Notes: generated by a model not told the origin, from the sequence alone. 6,450 nt of DNA from Streptococcus sp. (GCA_030825825.1 JAPJPE010000070.1:1-6450); one strand, 5' to 3'; shown: positions 1-5,591, counted from the first letter of the stretch. Numbers and translations are program-made.

Positions 1-911
1 CCTTCTGTACGAAGCCATTCACGAGCAGCTGCTTCTCCATCTTTGATGTAAGCTTCTACTGAACCTGCCCATGTCGCACGTCCACAAAGGACACCGTTGA
101 AGTTAGCACCTGATGCATGAGCAAATTCCAAAGTTTCTTGGAAGAGTTTTGCTGATACACCAGCACTGAGGTAGATGTATGGAAGGTTGGTTGCTTCTTC
201 TTGTTCTTTAAAGAAGGCAGCCGCTTCTTCACGACTATAGACAACTTCACCTTCTCCAAATCCTTCCACGAAGTTCACATTAACTGGAACTTCCACTTTC
301 AAGACATCGATATTGAAACGAGGATCTGAAAAGACTTTCATAGCCTCAATCACCTTACGAGGTTTCACTTTCGCATATTCAGCAGAGGTTGCATCTGCAA
401 TTCCTTCATCATAAGCCAAGATTTCAAGGAAGAATGGAATATCTTCAGCAGCGCATTCAGAACCGATGCGTTCGATATAAGCTTGTTTTTCTTGGTTGAG
501 TTCATCTGCACTGTCTACATCATAATAGAGCAAGAATTTCACAGCATCTGCGCCTTGTTCTTTGATGCGTTTTGCTGACCAAAGGTTCAAGCAGTCAGGC
601 AAGCGTTTGGTGCTAGACGTATCGTAGCCTGTCTTTTCGTATGCGAGCAAGAGTCCTGCATCTTTGTCCAAGGCTTTTGTAGCAGGTAGACCATATTCTG
701 GGTCCAATAACATAGATGAAGCATATTTTGTCAATTCATCAGCTACAAGGACTTTTAATTCTTCCATTTGTGCTACTGTTGGTTCTGTGTCTTGGTATTT
801 GGCCATCAAGCGTTTCAAAGCCCCACGTTGGTCGAAGGCCAAAGCTGAAATGACACCGTCTTTTGTACTAAGACGTTCCAAATAGTTGCGTTTTTGTTCT
901 GTTAATACCAT
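1..911 (-). CDS. lacD: Tagatose 1,6-diphosphate aldolase LacD (3' end beyond window)
   Basis: This class I aldolase cleaves tagatose-1,6-bisphosphate to dihydroxyacetone phosphate and glyceraldehyde-3-phosphate, the last step of the tagatose-6-phosphate pathway, in the cytoplasm. The protein begins MVLTEQKRNYLERL, and 303 full codons are visible before the window ends at ...REWLRTEG. The family is about 325-327 residues, so roughly 22-24 C-terminal residues are missing; this is a window-edge effect, not a broken gene. Lys205 in the stretch DVLKVEVPV matches the Schiff-base lysine known for LacD. The conserved GRATWAG block lies near residues 277-283. The ATG at 911 is one base past the lacC stop (TAA, 915-913), and its ribosome site AAAGAGGT (924-917) lies inside the lacC 3' end, so the two are probably translationally coupled. 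Some streptococci have a LacD paralogue that acts as a regulator; the full lacABC context here favours the metabolic enzyme. Confidence 0.96.
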   Translation of the reverse strand, partial: MVLTEQKRNYLERLSTKDGVISALAFDQRGALKRLMAKYQDTEPTVAQMEELKVLVADELTKYASSMLLDPEYGLPATKALDKDAGLLLAYEKTGYDTSSTKRLPDCLNLWSAKRIKEQGADAVKFLLYYDVDSADELNQEKQAYIERIGSECAAEDIPFFLEILAYDEGIADATSAEYAKVKPRKVIEAMKVFSDPRFNIDVLKVEVPVNVNFVEGFGEGEVVYSREEAAAFFKEQEEATNLPYIYLSAGVSAKLFQETLEFAHASGANFNGVLCGRATWAGSVEAYIKDGEAAAREWLRTE

Positions 912-912
912 T

Positions 913-1842
913 TTATACCTCTTTTACGATTAATTGTTGATACAAGGCATCATAGTGCCCCATGTTGACATGTCCTGTTTGTGCTTCTTGTGCATTTAAC
1001 ATTCCAAGAATATTTGCTTTCTTGAGCAAGTCTGCGTCACTCTCATGATGATAGAGACCAGATGCAATCCCTGCAACAGTCGAATCACCAGATCCGACTG
1101 GATTGACGACATCGATCTTAGGAATATCTACCTTATAGAAGACATCCCCATGCTTAGCGAAAGCGCCATTTGCACCAAGGGAGACAATCACCCATTCGAT
1201 GCCATCAAAGAGAGAATCCTGAAGAACTTCTTTTAAGTCTTCCACATTCTTACTCACTTCTTTTCCTAACAACTGTGATAATTCTTCATTGTTTGGTTTA
1301 ATGACCGTAGGCTTGACAGCTGCTTGAATGGCAGCTTCTAAAGAAGCTCCCGAGCAATCGAGTACGACTGGTTTCCCAGCATCCTTTGCAATCTTGACAA
1401 GGCTAGCATAGTAGTCCACTGGTAAACCAGCAGGGAGACTTCCAGAGATGGCAACAACCTCTACTTGGTCAACCAAGTGACGATAATGGTCGAGAAAGTC
1501 TTGCCCTTCTTTCTCAGAAATGGTTGGACCTTTTTCTAAGATTTCTGTTTGCTTGCCTTCGTGAAGGATGGCAATACAATTACGTGTATCTCCAGCAATT
1601 TCAAAGAAACGTTCCTCTATCCCTTCTCCTAAATGATCGAGAATGAATTGCCCCGTTCGACCACCAAGTAGGCCAGTAGCTGCCACTGGATCCTTTATCT
1701 CAGAAAGTACACGAGTAACGTTAAGACCTTTCCCACCAGCTGTCTTACTCACCTCAGCCACACGATTGACTGTATCCAACTGGAGTACATCCAAAGGATA
1801 AGAAATATCAATTGAAGGGTTCATCGTGACCGTTAATATCAT
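913..1842 (-). CDS. lacC: Tagatose-6-phosphate kinase LacC
   Basis: This cytoplasmic kinase uses ATP to convert tagatose-6-phosphate to tagatose-1,6-bisphosphate. The 309 residues match the usual length of the PfkB/1-phosphofructokinase-type family. The substrate-binding glycine signature GGKGLN is at residues 36-41 and the family C-terminal signature NPVGSGDS at 247-254, with Asp253 as the expected catalytic base and GSG as the anion hole. The N-terminal ILTVTMNPSID is typical of the LacC/FruK branch. The start at 1842 is supported by AGAGGTGA about 7 bases upstream; that ribosome site overlaps the lacB stop codon, and the gap to lacB is only 10 bp. The stop is one base from the lacD start. 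Related 1-phosphofructokinases share these motifs, but position between lacB and lacD makes LacC by far the best reading. Confidence 0.97.
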   Translation of the reverse strand: MILTVTMNPSIDISYPLDVLQLDTVNRVAEVSKTAGGKGLNVTRVLSEIKDPVAATGLLGGRTGQFILDHLGEGIEERFFEIAGDTRNCIAILHEGKQTEILEKGPTISEKEGQDFLDHYRHLVDQVEVVAISGSLPAGLPVDYYASLVKIAKDAGKPVVLDCSGASLEAAIQAAVKPTVIKPNNEELSQLLGKEVSKNVEDLKEVLQDSLFDGIEWVIVSLGANGAFAKHGDVFYKVDIPKIDVVNPVGSGDSTVAGIASGLYHHESDADLLKKANILGMLNAQEAQTGHVNMGHYDALYQQLIVKEV

Positions 1843-1852
1843 ACGTCACCTC

Positions 1853-2368
1853 TTAGTCGTGGTATTCACCACGGTCCCATTTTTCAAGGAATTCTGTAAA
1901 GAAATCAGCATCCGCTTGATGAGCATTATGGGTTTCCACATGTTGGATCTTAGCGATCAATTTTTTATTTTCTTCAGTTGGTTTGTATTCAGCGTGGATG
2001 AATGCTTCAATGATATCGCACATGAGCAATTCACCAGTAATTTTACCCCCAAACCCGATGACATTCGCGTTCAATTCTTCTTTTGCATAAAGAGCAGTTG
2101 TCATATCGCGTACCAAGGCAGAACGGATACCAGGTACTTTGTTAACAGCATTGTTAATCCCAACACCAGTACCACAGATACAAACACCAAGATCTGCTTG
2201 GCCACTTGCTACGGCTTCACCGACTTTCTTACCAAAGATTGGATAGTGGGTACGTGTATGGTCATAAGTCCCAAAGTCGAGCACTTCGTATCCTTTTGAT
2301 TTCAAAAAATCAGAAACAGCCATTTTTTCATTTGTCACAATGTGATCACAACCAATTGCAATTCTCAT
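1853..2368 (-). CDS. lacB: Galactose-6-phosphate isomerase subunit LacB
   Basis: LacB is one half of the heteromeric LacAB isomerase that converts galactose-6-phosphate to tagatose-6-phosphate. It has 171 residues, the usual length, and belongs to the RpiB/LacA/LacB sugar-phosphate isomerase family. Visible signatures are MRIAIGCDH at residues 1-9 (Asp8 and His9 in the phosphosugar site) and CICGTGVGINNAVNK from residue 63. Cys65 in CGTG aligns with the catalytic cysteine of RpiB enzymes, which the partner LacA lacks. The ATG at 2368 follows GAGAGGAGA (2383-2375) with 6 bases of spacing, and lacA ends 16 bp upstream, so the two subunits are co-transcribed. Cys63 and Cys65 form a CxC pair in the active-site loop. 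A plain RpiB is less likely given the length and the adjacent lacA. Confidence 0.97.
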   Translation of the reverse strand: MRIAIGCDHIVTNEKMAVSDFLKSKGYEVLDFGTYDHTRTHYPIFGKKVGEAVASGQADLGVCICGTGVGINNAVNKVPGIRSALVRDMTTALYAKEELNANVIGFGGKITGELLMCDIIEAFIHAEYKPTEENKKLIAKIQHVETHNAHQADADFFTEFLEKWDRGEYHD

Positions 2369-2384
2369 TTGAATTCTCCTCTCA

Positions 2385-2810
2385 TTAGCACATCTTATTC
2401 AACATATCAACACGGATTTGGTGACGGCCGCCGTCGTATTTACCATTGACGAAGCCTTTGGCAATGTTTTTCGCCAATTCATCCCCAACAATTTCAGCTC
2501 CCATGGTAATCATTCGAGAATTGTTGTGTCCACGTGTCATATAAGCAGAACGTTCATCTGAAACTTCTGCTGCCACCATTCCTTTGATTTTAGTCGCAAC
2601 CATAAATGGACCAGCTCCATAAGCATCAATCACGATTCCAAGATTTTGATCGTTTTTGTTCACTTCGCTCGCAACTGCAAGTGTCACATCTACAAAATCT
2701 TGACCTTCAGCGGTTACATCTACAACATCGAAGTTTTCTTTTACAAGAAACTCTTTCACGAGATCTTTTAATCTTAATCCTGCAGCATCTGCACCAATTA
2801 CAATAGACAT
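2385..2810 (-). CDS. lacA: Galactose-6-phosphate isomerase subunit LacA
   Basis: LacA is the partner subunit of LacB in galactose-6-phosphate isomerase. The protein begins MSIVIGADAAGLRLKDLV and has 141 residues, matching known streptococcal LacA. It shares the RpiB fold with LacB, but the catalytic CGTG loop reads YGAG here (residues 64-67), with Tyr64 in place of the cysteine. The C-terminal GGRHQIRVDML (about 127-137) supplies basic residues expected to bind the substrate phosphate. Loss of the cysteine is normal for LacA and fits a heteromer whose active site is completed by LacB. The frame is open back to an ATG at 2840, but the start is placed at 2810 because a perfect AAAGGAGG ribosome site (2825-2818) lies 7 bases before it and inside the longer form. 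It is the first gene of lacABCD, with its own promoter upstream. Confidence 0.97.
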   Translation of the reverse strand: MSIVIGADAAGLRLKDLVKEFLVKENFDVVDVTAEGQDFVDVTLAVASEVNKNDQNLGIVIDAYGAGPFMVATKIKGMVAAEVSDERSAYMTRGHNNSRMITMGAEIVGDELAKNIAKGFVNGKYDGGRHQIRVDMLNKMC

Positions 2811-2817
2811 GTCCTGT

Positions 2818-2825
2818 CCTCCTTT
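2818..2825 (-). promoter_or_regulatory. Ribosome binding site deciding the lacA start
   Basis: AAAGGAGG on the minus strand, 7 bases before the ATG at 2810. It lies downstream of the alternative ATG at 2840, which has no comparable site, so the shorter 141-residue LacA is the translated form. Confidence 0.9.
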
Positions 2826-2865
2826 TGTTTGTTTCAGCAAATATTCCTGTTGTTAATTTTTCACA

Positions 2866-2880
2866 AAGAAACATTTTCTT
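2866..2880. repeat. Perfect short dyad in the early lacA leader
   Basis: AAGAAA-CAT-TTTCTT is a perfect 6-bp inverted repeat around a 3-bp centre. It lies about 6-20 bases after the predicted lacABCD transcription start. On the minus strand it includes TGTTTCTTTG, a 9 of 10 match to the TGTTTNWTTT motif I recall for LacR operators. It could be a second repressor half-site or a weak RNA hairpin; in AT-rich DNA chance is also possible. Confidence 0.35.
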
Positions 2881-2892
2881 ACTTTTGATATT

Positions 2893-2921
2893 ATATTACA
2901 CCTATTTTGAACGAAAGTCAA
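2893..2921 (-). promoter_or_regulatory. Promoter of lacABCD
   Basis: The -35 box TTGACT (2921-2916) and the -10 box TAATAT (2898-2893) are separated by exactly 17 bp, a near-consensus vegetative sigma promoter. Transcription would start near 2886, giving an untranslated leader of about 75 bases before lacA. It lies just downstream of the terminator that follows the EIIC gene, so lacABCD can be transcribed independently of the PTS genes. The start site itself is inferred. Confidence 0.8.
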
Positions 2922-2929
2922 CATTAAAT

Positions 2930-2939
2930 TGTTTATTTT
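2930..2939 (+). promoter_or_regulatory. Putative LacR operator box upstream of the lacABCD promoter
   Basis: TGTTTATTTT (minus strand AAAATAAACA) matches TGTTTNWTTT, the pattern I recall for LacR operators in lactic acid bacteria. It ends 8 bp upstream of the -35 box. The identical 10-mer, and one further base (AAAATAAACAA on the minus strand), is found upstream of the EIIA promoter. The assignment rests on a motif from memory and on the duplication within the window, not on binding data. Confidence 0.5.
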
Positions 2940-2951
2940 CGAACATTTTTT

Positions 2952-2988
2952 AAAAATAAAAACACCATACCTAGAAAAGATATGGTGT
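2952..2988 (-). terminator. Intrinsic terminator after the PTS genes
   Basis: In the minus-strand RNA, positions 2988-2978 pair with 2972-2962 to form an 11-bp stem (one G-U wobble) with a 5-base loop UUUCU, followed directly by UUUUAUUUUU (2961-2952). The wobble would be a C-A mismatch in a plus-strand transcript, and the U tract lies only on the minus side, so the element is oriented to end EIIC transcription. It begins 24 bases after the EIIC stop codon. Confidence 0.88.
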
Positions 2989-3012
2989 CAGTTTTCAAAC
3001 TACATGAAACGA

Positions 3013-4488
3013 TTATTTTGCATTTGCTGCGTATTCTTCGTTACGTTTGATCATTTGTTTTCTGTACCAAGCGAAGATTCCGATATAGAATGCCAAGAAG
3101 ACAACTACACCAAGGATCGCTTTGATATCACCAGTTGTTGCGTTACCGATTGTCCAACCGAGCAATTTTTCAACTGGTCCTTCAAGAGTTGAGTGAGTGA
3201 TCAATTGAGTAGAAGCTACCCCTTTAGGGAAGGCATCAACACTCTTAGCCAATTGAGTTGCAAATGGTGCAATCAATGTACCTGAAAGAAGGAAGAGTGG
3301 CAAGAGAAGACTTCCGAAGATGATCATACGGATCAATTTACCGCGTGTTACAACCAACAAGGCTGGAGTTACACCCATAGCGATGATCCCTGCAAGTGGC
3401 AAGATACCATTTCCGACTTTAGAAAGAAGCACTGCTTCGATCAACATGATTGGCGCAAGTACGTTGGCACAAGCCCAGATTTCAGCACGACCAGCGATAA
3501 ATGGCCAGTCCAAACCGATGTTGAATTTACGTCCTTGAAGACGTTTAGTAGCAACGTTTGTAATACCTTGTGACAATGGTTCTACCGCTGCGATGAACCA
3601 AGAACCGATCAATGAGAACAATTCCAAGCAGACACCGGCAGTCAAACCAAGGCTCAACCAACCTTTAATAACCAATTCCCATTTGTCAGCATCTTGCACA
3701 CCAGCAACTGGATGTGGAGTACCCATGATACCGATGACGATACCAAGAAGGAAACCGATAAAGAATTTAGATCCCCAGAAACCGATCTTCTTGTTCAATT
3801 TAGCAGCGTCGAAGTCGTATTTATCAAGACCTGGGAAGAATTTGTCAAAGATTTTATCCAAGACCATGATGATTGGGTTCATCATGTAGTTCATGTGAGT
3901 AGATGTCATAGGTGATGAACTTGGTGCATTCAACAAATCATCAAATGTTGGTTTCATCAAGTCTGAGTTGATGATTTTCATAACCCCTACAAGGACAACG
4001 GCAAGAGTTGCAACGAAAAGTGAAACTCCTTGGCTGACACCGTTGTTGTCAGCATACCATTTGATCAAAAGACCAGTGATAGACAAGTGCCAGATATCGA
4101 AGATATCGACGTCAAGCGTATCCGTTTTCTTGATCGCAAGCATGATAACGTTGACGATCAACATAATCAACAAGAAGTAAAGTGTCCAGGCAGACCCCCA
4201 AGTAATGGTCGCAAGAGGCGCCCAACCAACGTCTGTGATATTCAATTGAATACCAGTATTCTCAACGAATTTTGCAAGAGATGCTGAGAAAGCTCCATTC
4301 AACATACCGATGATAGCACCGATACCAGTAAGGGCGATGGCAAGTTTAATACCACCTTCAAGGGCTTTAGAGAATTTCACTCCAAATAAGAGAGCCAATA
4401 AAGTCAAGACGATCAACATGATGATCGGAGCACCCATGTCTAGGATGGGTTTGAAAAATTTATTGGCAAAATCAATAATGCCATTCAT
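3013..4488 (-). CDS. gatC: PTS system galactitol/galactose-type EIIC membrane permease
   Basis: This is the membrane channel of a phosphotransferase system, of the galactitol (Gat) family by overall appearance. It moves the sugar across the membrane, where EIIB phosphorylates it. The protein has 491 residues starting MNGIIDFANKFFKP, with many hydrophobic segments (for example GAPIIMLIVLTLLALLF near 19-35, FLLIMLIVNVIMLAI near 105-120, and VVVFLAFYIGIFAWY near the C-terminus) and a basic tail ending NEEYAANAK. A long hydrophilic stretch sits mid-protein (about 190-245). The ATG at 4488 is chosen because GGGAGGA (4501-4495) precedes it by 6 bases; an in-frame ATG at 4554 would add 22 non-membrane residues over the cre-like site and is unlikely. 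Next to lacABCD the likely substrate is galactose, giving galactose-6-phosphate; this is inferred from context. The gat symbol is by family only. Confidence 0.92.
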   Translation of the reverse strand: MNGIIDFANKFFKPILDMGAPIIMLIVLTLLALLFGVKFSKALEGGIKLAIALTGIGAIIGMLNGAFSASLAKFVENTGIQLNITDVGWAPLATITWGSAWTLYFLLIMLIVNVIMLAIKKTDTLDVDIFDIWHLSITGLLIKWYADNNGVSQGVSLFVATLAVVLVGVMKIINSDLMKPTFDDLLNAPSSSPMTSTHMNYMMNPIIMVLDKIFDKFFPGLDKYDFDAAKLNKKIGFWGSKFFIGFLLGIVIGIMGTPHPVAGVQDADKWELVIKGWLSLGLTAGVCLELFSLIGSWFIAAVEPLSQGITNVATKRLQGRKFNIGLDWPFIAGRAEIWACANVLAPIMLIEAVLLSKVGNGILPLAGIIAMGVTPALLVVTRGKLIRMIIFGSLLLPLFLLSGTLIAPFATQLAKSVDAFPKGVASTQLITHSTLEGPVEKLLGWTIGNATTGDIKAILGVVVFLAFYIGIFAWYRKQMIKRNEEYAANAK

Positions 4489-4494
4489 AATAAA

Positions 4495-4501
4495 TCCTCC
4501 C
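4495..4501 (-). promoter_or_regulatory. Ribosome binding site deciding the EIIC start
   Basis: GGGAGGA on the minus strand, 6 bases before the ATG at 4488 and within the longer reading frame that begins at 4554. It supports the 491-residue product. Confidence 0.85.
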
Positions 4502-4544
4502 GATTTATGAATTTTTTTGTAATTTACAGCAGAAAGTGTTCCCA

Positions 4545-4553
4545 ATTTTATCA
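4545..4553 (-). promoter_or_regulatory. Possible extended -10 element ahead of EIIC
   Basis: The minus strand reads TGATAAAAT, fitting an extended -10 (TGnTAAAAT). No good -35 is present at 17 bp (TGATTG), although TTGTAA lies nearer. It sits immediately downstream of the cre-like site at 4556-4569. It may be a weak internal promoter for EIIC alone; chance in AT-rich DNA is a real alternative. Confidence 0.25.
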
Positions 4554-4555
4554 TT

Positions 4556-4569
4556 GGATAACGCTTACA
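4556..4569 (-). promoter_or_regulatory. cre-like site (CcpA) between EIIB and EIIC
   Basis: The minus strand reads TGTAAGCGTTATCC, matching 13 of 14 positions of the cre consensus WGWAARCGYTWWMA. It lies in the 99-bp gap between the EIIB stop and the EIIC start. CcpA bound there would either repress an internal promoter or block polymerase reading through from EIIB, giving carbon catabolite repression of the permease. Confidence 0.65.
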
Positions 4570-4587
4570 ATCACGTTTAAAAAAATA

Positions 4588-4893
4588 TTAACTTAATCCA
4601 TGTTCTTTAATGGCAGCTTCGATGTTATCAAAGACTGGCGCACTCATCGCTGGAATACGGAACAAGATTGGTCCTGCTTCTACCACTGGAATACCAGGAT
4701 CGAATCCCAAATCAGTTGCAGCAATTGGAGTAAAGATGTCATAACCAGAAATCAAATCTTCATTGACGTCTTTGACCATGACAGCGTCACAACGCACATC
4801 ATAACCACGGTTTGACAACTCTTCTTCCAACGCATTCTTAATTTGGTGGCTAGAGTTAACACCTGCACCACAGGCAGCTAAAATTTTAATCAT
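4588..4893 (-). CDS. gatB: PTS system galactitol/galactose-type EIIB
   Basis: EIIB receives phosphate from EIIA on a cysteine and passes it to the sugar bound in EIIC. The 101-residue protein starts MIKILAACGAGVNSSHQIK; Cys8, in the P-loop-like CGAGVNSSH, is the expected phosphorylation site, and this motif is characteristic of the GatB-type lactose/cellobiose-like EIIB fold. The short cytoplasmic single-domain form is normal for this family. The frame extends to an ATG at 4908, but that codon overlaps the ribosome site GGAGGA (4906-4901) and has none of its own, so the start is placed at 4893, 7 bases beyond it. EIIA ends 35 bp upstream, so EIIA and EIIB are co-transcribed. Sugar specificity cannot be read from EIIB; galactose is inferred from the lac genes. 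The symbol is by family. Confidence 0.92.
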   Translation of the reverse strand: MIKILAACGAGVNSSHQIKNALEEELSNRGYDVRCDAVMVKDVNEDLISGYDIFTPIAATDLGFDPGIPVVEAGPILFRIPAMSAPVFDNIEAAIKEHGLS

Positions 4894-4900
4894 TTGGATG

Positions 4901-4906
4901 TCCTCC
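4901..4906 (-). promoter_or_regulatory. Ribosome binding site deciding the EIIB start
   Basis: GGAGGA on the minus strand, 7 bases before the ATG at 4893. It overlaps the upstream in-frame ATG at 4908-4906, so that ATG is part of the Shine-Dalgarno region and not the start. Confidence 0.85.
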
Positions 4907-4928
4907 ATTATAAATATTTACGAATGTT

Positions 4929-5405
4929 TTAGGAAATAGTTTCCGTAATGTATTGATAAAGCTTATCTTCACTATCTAATTTTGATAGAGCTTCGAGATT
5001 TCCATTGGATGTAAAGAAATCCATCAGTTGAGCCAAAATATTGGTTTGGCTTGAGCTCGTATTATTGATAATAAAGAATAAGAGTGAAACTTGAACTTCC
5101 TTATCTGGAGCAATCATATTATGGAAAGTTACGGGTTGATCCAAACGAACCACAACCACATTCTCAGTGAGATTATGGACAATGTCTGTGTGCGGAATCG
5201 CCACATTTGGTAAGTCCTTACCAAGAAATTCCATGTCTAATCCAGTCGGGAAAGACTTTTCACGCTCAATCAAAGCGGAACGATAGGTTGGTGTCACAAT
5301 CTGTCGCTCTTTCAATAAGCTTGCTACCTGCTCAAAGAGATCTGTTTGATCCTTGGCATGTAGGCAAAACACAAGATCTTTGTTAAAGAGTTGATTTAAT
5401 CCCAT
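4929..5405 (-). CDS. gatA: PTS system EIIA (fructose/mannitol/galactitol-type domain)
   Basis: EIIA takes phosphate from HPr and hands it to EIIB. The protein has 158 residues starting MGLNQLFNKDLVF. It shows the signatures of the type-2 PTS EIIA domain: EREKSFPTGL (about 47-56) and NVAIPHTD, in which His72 is the expected phospho-acceptor. The length fits a free-standing EIIA. The frame opens upstream at a GTG (5414), but that codon overlaps the ribosome site AAGGAGG (5420-5414), so the ATG at 5405, 8 bases on, is the start. It is the first gene of the PTS operon, about 33 bases after the predicted transcription start. EIIA domains of this type also occur as regulatory modules, but the adjacent EIIB and EIIC make a transport role clear. 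The symbol is by family; substrate is inferred as galactose. Confidence 0.92.
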   Translation of the reverse strand: MGLNQLFNKDLVFCLHAKDQTDLFEQVASLLKERQIVTPTYRSALIEREKSFPTGLDMEFLGKDLPNVAIPHTDIVHNLTENVVVVRLDQPVTFHNMIAPDKEVQVSLLFFIINNTSSSQTNILAQLMDFFTSNGNLEALSKLDSEDKLYQYITETIS

Positions 5406-5413
5406 TGTTGCCA

Positions 5414-5420
5414 CCTCCTT
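5414..5420 (-). promoter_or_regulatory. Ribosome binding site deciding the EIIA start
   Basis: AAGGAGG on the minus strand, 8 bases before the ATG at 5405. The alternative GTG at 5414 overlaps it and cannot be served by it. Confidence 0.88.
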
Positions 5421-5444
5421 ATCTAACTATTTATTTATAGCTTC

Positions 5445-5473
5445 AGTATATCACTATATTGATTGATTGTCAA
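5445..5473 (-). promoter_or_regulatory. Promoter of the PTS operon (EIIA-EIIB-EIIC)
   Basis: The -35 TTGACA (5473-5468) and the -10 TATACT (5450-5445) are spaced by 17 bp: a perfect -35 and a one-mismatch -10. Predicted start near 5438, giving a short leader. It lies downstream of the lacR terminator, so the PTS genes do not depend on lacR transcription. Such a strong promoter needs a repressor to be kept off, which fits operator-like elements around it. Confidence 0.88.
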
Positions 5474-5475
5474 TC
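5461..5475. repeat. Perfect dyad over the PTS operon -35 box
   Basis: GATTGA-TTG-TCAATC is a perfect 6-bp inverted repeat with a 3-bp centre, and it covers the whole -35 hexamer. A repressor bound here would occlude sigma. It has the same 6-3-6 geometry as the dyad in the lacA leader, but a different sequence. Operator function is a guess. Confidence 0.35.
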
Positions 5476-5491
5476 TTTTTTTGTCTAGATT

Positions 5492-5511
5492 TGTTTATTT
5501 TTGTTTATATA
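5492..5511 (+). promoter_or_regulatory. Putative LacR operator: two tandem TGTTTAT boxes upstream of the PTS promoter
   Basis: TGTTTATTTT (5492-5501) is followed immediately by TGTTTATATA (5502-5511), a direct repeat with a 10-bp period, so both copies face the same side of the helix. The first copy is identical to the box ahead of lacABCD and matches TGTTTNWTTT fully; the second matches 8 of 10. The first box ends 18 bp upstream of the -35. Confidence 0.5.
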
Positions 5512-5516
5512 TTACT

Positions 5517-5530
5517 CTAAAGCGCTTTCT
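5517..5530 (-). promoter_or_regulatory. cre-like site (CcpA) upstream of the PTS promoter
   Basis: The minus strand reads AGAAAGCGCTTTAG, 13 of 14 to the cre consensus WGWAARCGYTWWMA, with an AAAGCGCTTT palindromic core. It is centred about 85 bases upstream of the predicted start, in the spacer between lacR and EIIA. At this distance it is compatible with carbon catabolite control, but sign and strength cannot be read from sequence. Confidence 0.65.
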
Positions 5531-5563
5531 ATCCGTCATTTTCCAACATCATTAAATCAGTAA

Positions 5564-5591
5564 AAAGTGGTCTCTTTTTTGAGACCACTTT
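5564..5591 (-). terminator. Intrinsic terminator of lacR
   Basis: A perfect 11-bp stem (5591-5581 with 5574-5564) with a 6-base loop starts 3 bases after the lacR stop codon. In minus-strand RNA the stem ends in a run of five U including three stem bases, then AC. On the plus strand it is followed by TGTTTTAT, so it could act in both directions. It separates lacR from the PTS operon. Confidence 0.85.

Noticed and set aside
1..911. lacD as a truncated pseudogene because no stop codon is seen
   Set aside because: The frame is intact to the window edge and the missing 20-odd residues match what would lie outside the window.
1826..2299. A 157-codon open frame on the plus strand opposite lacB
   Set aside because: It lies wholly antisense to lacB and the start of lacC, has no convincing ribosome site, and its product has no recognisable family features. 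It is a shadow of the real genes.
2911..2926. cre-like TTGAACGAAAGTCA near the lacA -35
   Set aside because: Alignment to the cre consensus needs a one-base deletion in the core, so it is not a credible CcpA site.
2929..3192. An 87-codon plus-strand frame over the EIIC 3' end and terminator
   Set aside because: It reads through the terminator stem and antisense to the EIIC C-terminus; no ribosome site or domain supports it.
4570..4600. Possible terminator after EIIB (T-rich run TTTTTTT on the minus strand)
   Set aside because: Only very short A/T stems (such as ATTAA/TTAAT) precede the T run; no stable stem is present, so termination is not supported.
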